Assembly: GCF_000434895.1 (NCBI RefSeq)
Contig: NZ_FR892797.1
Coordinates: forward strand, 9,238 to 19,701
From: Phascolarctobacterium succinatutens CAG:287
Lineage (GTDB): Bacteria > Bacillota > Negativicutes > Acidaminococcales > Acidaminococcaceae
Length of the DNA: 10,464 nucleotides
Direction: 5' to 3'
This document shows, piece after piece, positions 1 through 5,872 of the stretch (within the stretch, counting starts at the first letter, position 1; every line of letters begins with the position of its first letter). A model generated the notes under the pieces. The model ran no database searches and had not been told where the DNA came from. It was given only the letters and a program-made list of their open reading frames with translations. The position numbers and the translations under genes were made by a program.

Positions 1-131
1 ATCCTGCTGAAGCGTGTGTAGTATAACCGTTAATTTTATATTAGCATTAGTTTTTGAAGATATTCATGCGAAAAGCAATTAACATATCGGGAATTGAATA
101 AAAATTTTAGCAAATGAGTGTCTGGAAGCAT

Positions 132-212
132 CGAAGTGCTGCATTGTTTGAGCGCTATTGTATGCTTATCTTGCAAAAATTCCTAGCTTCGCGCGAGTTT
201 TGCAGCACTTCG
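132..212. repeat. 12-bp perfect inverted repeat with 57-nt loop
   Basis: CGAAGTGCTGCA at 132-143 is the exact reverse complement of TGCAGCACTTCG at 201-212. A second, competing pairing exists inside it: GCAAAA at 173-178 with TTTTGC at 198-203, which uses part of the right arm. The T-run expected of an intrinsic terminator is missing directly after the right arm. It may be a structured RNA or part of a dispersed repeat family. Confidence 0.5.
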
Positions 213-239
213 TATATGGTTCAACACGAAATTTGCGTT

Positions 240-266
240 GTGCCCTTTGGGCACGGAAAATTTTTT
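240..266 (+). terminator. Possible terminator of an upstream transcript
   Basis: GTGCCC (240-245), loop TTT, GGGCAC (249-254) form a perfect 6-bp GC-rich stem, which two G-T pairs can extend. A run of six T follows after GGAAAA, at about 259-264. The gap between stem and T-run is longer than usual, so termination efficiency is doubtful. No gene ending just upstream is visible in the window. Confidence 0.35.
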
Positions 267-349
267 CTGAACGGAACGAAATGTTAATTGTGACGCTAAC
301 AGAAAAAGCGTTTTACACGAAAAAAATAAAAATTTTTCCTCTTACCCTC

Positions 350-378
350 TTTACAAATTGAAAACCTAGTATTATAAT
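350..378 (+). promoter_or_regulatory. Sigma-70-type promoter of the glnN leader
   Basis: The -35 box TTTACA (350-355) and the consensus -10 box TATAAT (373-378) are separated by exactly 17 bp. The start of transcription would fall near 384-386, directly in front of the first leader hairpin. No sigma-54 signature (GG-N10-GC in the right context) was seen here. Confidence 0.75.
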
Positions 379-386
379 AAGCGCAT

Positions 387-446
387 AAAGCAACGACGTG
401 GTTGTTGGATTGAAAGATCCAAACTTCGTAGTTGCTTTTTCTTTTA
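387..446 (+). terminator. Leader hairpin 1 with T-run (attenuator or end of a short RNA)
   Basis: The outer stem pairs AAAGCAAC (387-394) with GTTGCTTT (431-438), then continues past one mismatch with ACG/CGT (396-398 with 427-429 region). An inner stem TTGGATT (405-411) closes on GATCCAA (416-422) over a GAAA tetraloop. The right arm runs into TTTTTCTTTT. Because it starts almost at the predicted transcription start, the promoter would make an RNA of about 60 nt unless polymerase reads through. Confidence 0.65.
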
Positions 447-487
447 TATCAGCGGTGAGAATTATCCTCTTACCCATGATAAGTGCA

Positions 488-537
488 ATGAAGCACCGTA
501 GCAGCGCAGGGCGCAGCTGACGGTGCTTTCTTATTTA
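488..537 (+). terminator. Leader hairpin 2 with T-rich tail (second attenuator)
   Basis: AAGCACCGT (491-499) pairs perfectly with ACGGTGCTT (520-528). After a 2-nt bulge, CAGC (502-505) pairs with GCTG (516-519). TTTCTTATTT follows. It stands about 50 nt downstream of the first terminator-like hairpin and 110 nt before glnN, so transcripts from the 350-378 promoter would have to pass both to reach the gene. Confidence 0.65.
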
Positions 538-611
538 CAGAGCCAGAGAGAAGAAAATCTGTAAAGCACAAAAAATGTAATTCAAATGAGGGGCTTACAC
601 TTCGTAAACCC
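534..611 (+). other. Further hairpins in the glnN leader
   Basis: TTTACAGA (534-541) pairs perfectly with TCTGTAAA (558-565). A smaller hairpin joins GGG-TTAC (591-598) to GTAA-CCC (604-611) with one internal mismatch. The segment AAAGCAC at 563-569 is also complementary to GTGCTTT at 523-529, the right arm of hairpin 2, so an alternative fold that breaks the second terminator is possible. No known riboswitch consensus was recognised. Confidence 0.45.
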
Positions 612-648
612 AAGGAAATTCTCAGAGAGAAATTAGGGAGGTTTTACA

Positions 649-2736
649 ATGAATGATGTACCGAAACTGTTTGGCAGCTTAGTTTTTAACGAAAGCGTTA
701 TGAAGGACCGTCTGCCGACTGCAACCTATAAGGCATATAAGGCAGCAGTGCTGGCAGGCACTCCGCTGAATCTGGAAATTGCTAATATCATCGCCAATGC
801 TATGAAGGACTGGGCTCTGGAGCATGGCTGCACTCATTTCACCCATTGGTTCCAACCGATGACCGGTATTACTGCTGAAAAGCATGAAAGCTTCATTTCT
901 CCTACTGCCGAAGGCCGTGTTATTATGGACTTCTCCGGCAAAGAGCTGATTCAGGGCGAGCCTGATGCTTCCAGCTTCCCGTCCGGCGGCTTGCGTGCAA
1001 CCTTCGAAGCCCGCGGCTATACAGCATGGGACCCGACCTCCTATGCATTTATCAAAGATAACTGCCTGTGCATTCCTACAGCCTTCTGCTCCTACACCGG
1101 CGAAGTGCTGGATAAAAAGACTCCGCTGCTGCGTTCCATGAATGCAGTCAGCAAAGCAGCCTGCAAGCTGCTGAAGCTGTTCGGCATTGATACTATCCGC
1201 GTCAACAGTACTGTTGGTCCGGAACAGGAATATTTCCTCGTAGATAAAAAAATGTGGGAAAAACGTAAAGACCTGGTTTACACCGGCCGTACCCTTTTCG
1301 GTGCGAAATCTCCGCGTGGTCAGGAGCTGGACGACCACTACTTCGGCATTATCAAACAAAGAGTACTTTCCTTCATGAAGGATTTGGACGATGAGCTGTG
1401 GAAGCTGGGCGTACTCGCCAAGACCGAGCATAACGAGGTTGCTCCGGCACAGCACGAGCTGGCACCAATCTTTACCACTACTAACGTAGCGTCTGACCAT
1501 AACCAGCTGATGATGGAGTTCATGAAACGTGTTGCTCTGCGTCACGGTCTTGTTTGCCTGCTGCATGAAAAACCCTTCGACGGCGTCAACGGCAGCGGCA
1601 AGCATAACAACTGGTCCTTATCTACGGAAGAAGGCCTGAATCTGCTGGATCCCGGCAAGGAGCCGTACAAAAACCTGCGCTTCCTGACCTTCCTGGCAGC
1701 AATTATCAAGGCTGTTGATGAATATCAGGATCTGCTGCGTGTATCTGTTGCCAGCGCCGGCAATGACCATCGTCTGGGCGCTAACGAAGCTCCTCCGGCT
1801 ATCGTATCTATGTTCCTTGGCACTGAGCTGACTGCAGTTCTCGAAGCTATTGCAGCAGACAAGGTTTACAACGGCAACCCAGAAAGTTACATCAAGGTAA
1901 GCGACGATACCATTCCTGCTCTTGTTAAGGACAACACCGACAGAAACAGAACCTCTCCCTTCGCCTTCACCGGCAATAAATTTGAATTCCGTATGCTGGG
2001 CAGCATGTTCTCCATCGCAGGTCCCAACATTGTACTGAATACCATCGTTGCCGAAGAGCTGGATGAATTTGCTGATAAGCTGGCAGATGCTCCTGATCTG
2101 GAAGCAGCAGTATATGATTTGGTTAAAGAAACCTATAAAGCTCATAAACGTATTGTCTTCAACGGCAACGGTTATACCGATGCATGGGTTGAGGAAGCTG
2201 CTAAACGTGGCCTGCTGAACCTCAAATCTACTCCGGAGGCTCTGCCGTATCTGGGACATGCCAAGAACATCGAGCTGTTCGAAAAGCATAACATCTTTAC
2301 AAAAGCCGAGGTTGAATCCCGTGTAGAAATCCTGCTGGAGAACTACAGCACCACAATTTCTATCGAAGCAGCAACCATGCTGGATATGTTCCATAAGGAC
2401 ATCCTCCCGGCAGTTACCGCTTATACCGGAGATTTGACCAAAGCAGTACTTGATAAAAAGGCTGCCGGTGTCAGCGCAGGCTTTGAAGGCGCACTTGCCG
2501 ATAAGCTGAGCAAGCTGGGCGGAGAAATGTATGCATCCTCCCTGAAGCTGGAAGATGGCTTGAAGGAAGCAGCAGAAATCGGCGATAGCGAGAAACAGGC
2601 TCTGTACTATCACGATACTGTTCTTGAAGAAATGGGCAAGCTGAGAAGTGCTGTTGATGCTGCCGAAGCTTTGACCGGTGGTAAGTATCTCGACTATCCG
2701 ACTTATGGTGAGTTGTTGTTTGGTGTAAATGAGTAA
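649..2736 (+). CDS. glnN: Glutamine synthetase type III (GlnN)
   Basis: This enzyme makes glutamine from glutamate, ammonium and ATP in the cytoplasm and is the entry point of ammonium assimilation. At 695 residues it has the length of GSIII, much longer than GSI or GSII. Visible family motifs are the N-terminal HFTHWFQP region (63-70), the GPEQE metal-binding segment (190-194), TEHNEVAPAQHE (259-270), the HEKPFDGVNGSGKHNNWS stretch (306-323) and NRTSPFAFTGNKFEFR (433-448). GSIII enzymes are known as double-ring dodecamers. The start is supported by AGGGAGG at 635-641, seven bases before the ATG. The gene is preceded by a structured leader with two terminator-like hairpins and followed by a strong terminator, so it is probably transcribed alone and controlled by attenuation. 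The next gene is an ammonium channel with a PII domain, which fits a nitrogen-assimilation locus. Identification is secure. Confidence 0.97.
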   Translation: MNDVPKLFGSLVFNESVMKDRLPTATYKAYKAAVLAGTPLNLEIANIIANAMKDWALEHGCTHFTHWFQPMTGITAEKHESFISPTAEGRVIMDFSGKELIQGEPDASSFPSGGLRATFEARGYTAWDPTSYAFIKDNCLCIPTAFCSYTGEVLDKKTPLLRSMNAVSKAACKLLKLFGIDTIRVNSTVGPEQEYFLVDKKMWEKRKDLVYTGRTLFGAKSPRGQELDDHYFGIIKQRVLSFMKDLDDELWKLGVLAKTEHNEVAPAQHELAPIFTTTNVASDHNQLMMEFMKRVALRHGLVCLLHEKPFDGVNGSGKHNNWSLSTEEGLNLLDPGKEPYKNLRFLTFLAAIIKAVDEYQDLLRVSVASAGNDHRLGANEAPPAIVSMFLGTELTAVLEAIAADKVYNGNPESYIKVSDDTIPALVKDNTDRNRTSPFAFTGNKFEFRMLGSMFSIAGPNIVLNTIVAEELDEFADKLADAPDLEAAVYDLVKETYKAHKRIVFNGNGYTDAWVEEAAKRGLLNLKSTPEALPYLGHAKNIELFEKHNIFTKAEVESRVEILLENYSTTISIEAATMLDMFHKDILPAVTAYTGDLTKAVLDKKAAGVSAGFEGALADKLSKLGGEMYASSLKLEDGLKEAAEIGDSEKQALYYHDTVLEEMGKLRSAVDAAEALTGGKYLDYPTYGELLFGVNE

Positions 2737-2818
2737 GCTGCAGTTGCCTTCTCGACAGCCTCGAGTAAGGTGTGTTAAGATAAAATAATATATAAAACAA
2801 TAAAAACTCATACACAAT

Positions 2819-2857
2819 GGGGTGTATCCGAAAAATCGGGTACGCCCCTCTTTCTTT
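2819..2857 (+). terminator. Intrinsic terminator after glnN
   Basis: A 13-bp stem (GGGGTGTATCCGA at 2819-2831 with TCGGGTACGCCCC at 2836-2848) pairs along its full length with two G-T pairs. The loop is AAAA, and TCTTTCTTT follows. It separates the glnN transcript from the ammonium channel gene. Confidence 0.9.
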
Positions 2858-2870
2858 AGCTAATGCCATG

Positions 2871-2908
2871 TGAGCGCTGCTCAATGACACGTTAAAAATT
2901 ATTATAAT
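2871..2908 (+). promoter_or_regulatory. Probable amt promoter: -10 box with upstream palindrome
   Basis: A consensus -10 box TATAAT lies at 2903-2908, but no good -35 box is found at 16-18 bp. In its place is a short palindrome, TGAGC-GCT-GCTCA (2871-2883). A weak -35 with a palindrome there is compatible with activator-dependent transcription, for example under nitrogen limitation. No regulator site was recognised, so this is inference. Confidence 0.4.
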
Positions 2909-2925
2909 TTGAGGGGTGTTTACAA

Positions 2926-4602
2926 ATGGACAAATATGTATCTGCCGATACTATATGGGTGCTGATAGGTGCCTTCCTGGTATTTTCTATGCAGCCTGGT
3001 TTTGCAATGGTTGAAACAGGCTTTACCAGAGCCAAAAATGCCGGCAACATCGTTATGAAAAACGTCATGGATATGTGCCTTGGCTCCATCGTTTTCTGGG
3101 TTCTGGGCTTTGGCCTGATGTTTGGTACCGATATCGGCGGCTTCATCGGCACGCCGGACTTCTTTGTAAAAGGTGATTACGGTGCCAGCTATCCGAGCAC
3201 TGCGTACTTCATCTTCCAGACGATGTTCTGTGCTACCGCAGCAACAATTGTTTCCGGTGCTATGGCAGAACGTACCAACTTCCTGGTATATTGCATTTAC
3301 AGCGTATTAATCAGCGCTATTATCTACCCGATTAGCGGTCACTGGATTTGGGGCGGCGGCTGGCTCGCACAGATGGGCTTCCATGATTTCGCCGGTTCCA
3401 CTGCCGTTCATATGGTAGGCGGCGTTGCTTCTCTTGTCGGTGCCAAGATGATTGGCGCGCGTATCGGCAAATACAATGCCGACGGTACGGTAAACGCTAT
3501 TCCCGGTCACAGCATTCCGCTTGGTGCCTTGGGCGTTTTCCTCCTTTGGTTCGGTTGGTTCGGCTTCAACGGTGCTTCCACCGTCTGTGCAACCGGTGAT
3601 GACGCCTTGGTTTCCATGGGTGCTATCTTCATTACCACTAACATGGCTGCAGCAGCTGCTGCTACCGCAACTATGATTTACACCTGGATTCGCTACGGCA
3701 AGCCTGATGTTTCCATGACACTGAACGGCGTGCTTGCAGGTCTGGTAGCAATTACCGCAGGCTGCGACATGGTAAGCCCGGCCGGCGCTTTAATCATCGG
3801 CCTGATTGCCGGTGTGCTGGTAGTTGCTGCTGTTGAATTCTTCGACCAGAAGCTGAAGATTGATGATCCTGTCGGTGCAATTTCTGTTCACGGTGTCTGC
3901 GGTGCCTTCGGTACTATCGCAACCGGCCTCTTCGCTCTTGACGGCGGCCTCTTCTATAGCGGCGGTACTGATTTCCTGGTAAAACAAATCCTCGGCGTTG
4001 TAGTTGTAGCAATCTATGTTGCGATTACGATGACGATTATCTTTAAAGTTCTTGATAAGCTCTTCGGTCTGCGTGTTAAGGAATCCGAAGAAATCAAAGG
4101 TCTGGATATGGAAGAGCATGGCCTGCTCAGCAGCTATGCCGACTTTATGCAAACCCCGTTGGAGGCACAGACCTCTGTTACTACTACTTATGTTACTCCG
4201 GTCAAGGAAACTGCAGCTAAGCCTGCAGGTGCAGTAAAGATGAGCAAGGTTGTTATTATCACCTCGCAAAATCGTTTCGAAGCATTGAAGAATGCTTTGG
4301 ATAAGCTGGGAATTACCGGCATGACTGTTACCAAGGTTTTAGGCTACGGCATTCAGAAGGGCTCTACGGAAATGTATCGTGGTGCCGAGGTTGCAGCTCA
4401 CCTGCTGCCGAAGGTAAAGGTTGAAATGATTGTTTCCGCAATTCCTGTTGCAGCAGTAGTCAATGTTGCTAAGCAGGTTCTGTATACCGGCAAATACGGC
4501 GATGGCAAAATCTTCATCTATGATGTTGAGGATGTTGTAAAGATTCGTACCGGTGAAACAGGCTATGATGCTCTGCAGGATTATCCTATTGAGGAAAAAT
4601 AA
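2926..4602 (+). CDS. amt: Ammonium channel Amt with C-terminal fused PII domain
   Basis: The 558-residue protein joins an Amt/Mep/Rh ammonium channel (about 1-400, eleven membrane segments expected) to a PII signalling domain (about 439-550) by a linker rich in Thr, Ala and Pro (about 410-438). Channel hallmarks are present: GHWIWGGGW (138-146), Asp154 and His162 in HDFAGSTAVH, GFNGAST (213-219) and His322 in VHGVCG, matching the E. coli AmtB Asp160/His168/His318 set. The PII part shows GMTVTKVLGYGIQKGSTE, the T-loop arginine (Arg485, equal to PII Arg47), GDGKIF (525-530) and KIRTGETG (539-546). The residue aligned to Tyr51, the uridylylation or adenylylation site of many PII proteins, is Val489, and the usual Lys9-Pro10 segment is altered. 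There is no N-terminal signal peptide. AGGGG at 2912-2916 precedes the ATG. No free glnB or glnK is present in the window. PII and Amt are normally separate partners; here control would be built in. Confidence 0.96.
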   Translation: MDKYVSADTIWVLIGAFLVFSMQPGFAMVETGFTRAKNAGNIVMKNVMDMCLGSIVFWVLGFGLMFGTDIGGFIGTPDFFVKGDYGASYPSTAYFIFQTMFCATAATIVSGAMAERTNFLVYCIYSVLISAIIYPISGHWIWGGGWLAQMGFHDFAGSTAVHMVGGVASLVGAKMIGARIGKYNADGTVNAIPGHSIPLGALGVFLLWFGWFGFNGASTVCATGDDALVSMGAIFITTNMAAAAAATATMIYTWIRYGKPDVSMTLNGVLAGLVAITAGCDMVSPAGALIIGLIAGVLVVAAVEFFDQKLKIDDPVGAISVHGVCGAFGTIATGLFALDGGLFYSGGTDFLVKQILGVVVVAIYVAITMTIIFKVLDKLFGLRVKESEEIKGLDMEEHGLLSSYADFMQTPLEAQTSVTTTYVTPVKETAAKPAGAVKMSKVVIITSQNRFEALKNALDKLGITGMTVTKVLGYGIQKGSTEMYRGAEVAAHLLPKVKVEMIVSAIPVAAVVNVAKQVLYTGKYGDGKIFIYDVEDVVKIRTGETGYDALQDYPIEEK

Positions 4603-4641
4603 TTTGCTTCTCCCTAATCAAACTCCCTAATAAAACAGGAA

Positions 4642-4684
4642 GGCGCTCGATGTCTTGCGTAATGCAGGCTAAGAGCGCTTTTCT
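4642..4684 (+). terminator. Intrinsic terminator after amt
   Basis: GGCGCTC (4642-4648) pairs with GAGCGCT (4673-4679), extended outwards by A-T pairs. An inner stem CTTGC/GCAGG closes the loop. TTTTCTG follows. An ATG at 4650 lies inside the hairpin, which argues against using it as start of the next gene. Confidence 0.8.
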
Positions 4685-4706
4685 GTGTGTTGGGAGAGAA
4701 TACTTT

Positions 4707-4712
4707 TATAAT
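4707..4712 (+). promoter_or_regulatory. Possible -10 box for the HD-domain gene
   Basis: TATAAT at 4707-4712 stands just after the amt terminator and about 90 bp before the chosen start of the HD gene. No convincing -35 box was found at the right distance, so the call rests on the -10 box and position. Confidence 0.35.
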
Positions 4713-4799
4713 ATTATTATGGCGAAAAAACTTGCCAAACTGCATTGTTTAGGCCAAAATAAGATTGAATCGTATTTTAGTCGGATTGGAGTGAATGCT

Positions 4800-5297
4800 A
4801 TGAATAAAAACGTTGCTTTATATAATGAGATGATAGCTTTTTTTGCCGGAGATGCACGCCGCTGCCAGCATTTTATCAAGGTTGCCAGCCTGGCCAAGCA
4901 GCTGGCTGAGAGCGAGGCTGCTGATGCAGAGCTGACAGAGCTTGTGGAGGCGGCCGGTCTTGTGCATGACTGCGGTATTAAACCCGGCGAGGCCAAGTAT
5001 GGTGCCGGTCACTGCACAGGCAAAATTCAGGAGCAGGAAGGACCTGCGGTAGCACGCAAACTTTTGCAAAAGGTTGGGTATGCCCCTGAAAAAATTGAAC
5101 GCATCTGCTATCTTGTCGCTCATCACCATACGTATAATATCATTGACGGTCTTGATTATCAGTTGCTTGTGGAAGCTGATTTTATAGTAAATTTTTATGA
5201 GGACGGTACGCCGAAGGAGAATATTGCTAAGGCTGTGGAGCGGATTTTTAAAACAGAGAGCGGAATAAAACTGGCAAAGACTATGTTCGGTCTTTGA
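4800..5297 (+). CDS. Small HD-domain phosphohydrolase
   Basis: The 165-residue protein has the metal-binding pattern of the HD superfamily: His24 in CQHFIK, His56-Asp57 in LVHDCGI, a His108-His110 run followed by Tyr, and Asp127 in LVEADFIVNF. HD enzymes of this simple single-domain kind hydrolyse phosphate esters such as nucleotides; the substrate cannot be read from the sequence. The frame is open back to 4650, but the upstream start lies inside the amt terminator and the ATG at 4719 has no ribosome site, while the ATG at 4800 has TTGGAGTGA about ten bases ahead. The protein has no signal peptide or membrane segment, so it is cytoplasmic. It is bounded by terminators on both sides and is therefore probably a single-gene unit, with no obvious functional link to the nitrogen genes. 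Confidence 0.85.
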   Translation: MNKNVALYNEMIAFFAGDARRCQHFIKVASLAKQLAESEAADAELTELVEAAGLVHDCGIKPGEAKYGAGHCTGKIQEQEGPAVARKLLQKVGYAPEKIERICYLVAHHHTYNIIDGLDYQLLVEADFIVNFYEDGTPKENIAKAVERIFKTESGIKLAKTMFGL

Positions 5298-5302
5298 TAT
5301 AC

Positions 5303-5336
5303 AATGCTGTGGCTTTTCGGTCACAGCATTTTTCTT
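5303..5336 (+). terminator. Intrinsic terminator after the HD-domain gene
   Basis: AATGCTGTG (5303-5311) pairs perfectly with CACAGCATT (5322-5330) over a 10-nt loop, and TTTCTT follows. It closes the HD gene six bases after its stop codon. Confidence 0.88.
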
Positions 5337-5363
5337 GCTATTTTGTTCTATGCTTGCTAAAAT
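5335..5363 (+). promoter_or_regulatory. Promoter of the C_GCAxxG_C_C/asparaginase unit
   Basis: A -35 box TTGCTA (5335-5340) and a -10 box TAAAAT (5358-5363) are spaced 17 bp apart, with TG one base before the -10 box (extended -10). It begins within the tail of the preceding terminator. The same TTGCTA -35 with a 17-bp spacer recurs before the SEC-C gene. Confidence 0.6.
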
Positions 5364-5398
5364 AAACAGGATTAGGTTATTTTTTGGAGGCATAGAAT

Positions 5399-5827
5399 AT
5401 GAAGGAAATTTATGATTTAGCAGAACAATATCATAACGATGGCAATAACTGCGTGGAATCCGTAGTTAAGGCGTGTAACGAAGGCTTAGAGCTGGGCCTG
5501 CCGGATGCAGCAATCCGCATGGTGTCCGGCATGGGCGGCGGTATCGGCCGCAGCGGCTGCGTGTGCGGTGCGCTGAGCGGTTCCTGCCTGGTTATCAGTT
5601 CTATCGTGGGCAGATTGAATCCGTCCGAAAAGCATCAGACAGAGGTCTATAAATATACGCATGAGTTTCATGAGCGCTTTACCAAGCATTTCGGCACTTC
5701 CTGCTGCAGAGCGCTGAACCGTCTGAGCTTCGGCACACCGGAATACAGAACTAAATGTATTAAGATTACTGCCGAAGCGGCAGACATGGTATCCGATTAT
5801 CTGCAGGAAAAGGGACTGGTAAAATAA
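5399..5827 (+). CDS. C_GCAxxG_C_C family cysteine-rich protein
   Basis: The 142-residue protein matches the C-GCAxxG-C-C family (small proteins with spaced conserved cysteines, often presumed redox or metal related; biochemical role not established). The pattern is seen as Cys18, the glycine-rich segment GMGGGIGRSGCVCGALSG (44-61) containing Cys54 and Cys56, Cys63, a Cys102-Cys103 pair and Cys120. Eight cysteines in 142 residues is high for a cytoplasmic protein and fits an iron-sulphur or thiol-redox role, but that is inference. No signal peptide or membrane segment is visible. GGAGG at 5386-5390 stands eight bases before the ATG. Only 45 bases separate its stop from the asparaginase start and no terminator lies between, so the two are likely one operon. 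Confidence 0.88.
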   Translation: MKEIYDLAEQYHNDGNNCVESVVKACNEGLELGLPDAAIRMVSGMGGGIGRSGCVCGALSGSCLVISSIVGRLNPSEKHQTEVYKYTHEFHERFTKHFGTSCCRALNRLSFGTPEYRTKCIKITAEAADMVSDYLQEKGLVK

Positions 5828-5872
5828 GCATTGGCTGCGAAGCTGAAAGAAGGACTGATGGAGGTTAGGCTG

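Larger units (their letters stand above)
1..349. other. Intergenic region without a supported gene
   Basis: This AT-rich stretch has no open reading frame with a ribosome site. The longest frame starts from a TTG at 158 and runs through inverted repeats, so I do not call it. What it does hold is a perfect 12-bp inverted repeat (132-143 with 201-212), a short hairpin at 240-254 followed by a T-run, and an 11-nt direct repeat copy at 337-347. It could contain the 3' end of an upstream transcript, a small RNA, or a dispersed repeat; the window does not decide between these. Confidence 0.6.

Noticed and set aside
158..361. Plus-strand open frame of 67 codons left of glnN
   Set aside because: It starts from TTG without a ribosome site, runs through hairpins and the -35 box of the glnN promoter, and its peptide has no family resemblance.
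476..520. Possible 14-codon leader peptide starting at ATG 476 and ending inside terminator 2
   Set aside because: No ribosome site at a workable distance and no run of regulatory codons, so a ribosome-based attenuator is not supported.
384..648. ANTAR two-hairpin antitermination element before glnN
   Set aside because: The expected six-base loops with A at position 1 and G at position 4 were not seen in the leader hairpins.
679..2817. Long open frames on the strand opposite glnN (about 308 and 399 codons)
   Set aside because: They are mirror images of a strongly biased real gene; their peptides look like low-quality Cys/Gln/Phe-rich translations and they cross the glnN terminator.
2860..2925. 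Sigma-54 promoter for amt
   Set aside because: Nitrogen genes often use it, but no TGGCAC-N5-TTGC-like pair was found in the gap before amt.
4650..4799. N-terminal extension of the HD-domain protein from ATG 4650 or 4719
   Set aside because: The first start lies within the amt terminator hairpin and the second has no ribosome site; the ATG at 4800 has one and gives a normal domain start.
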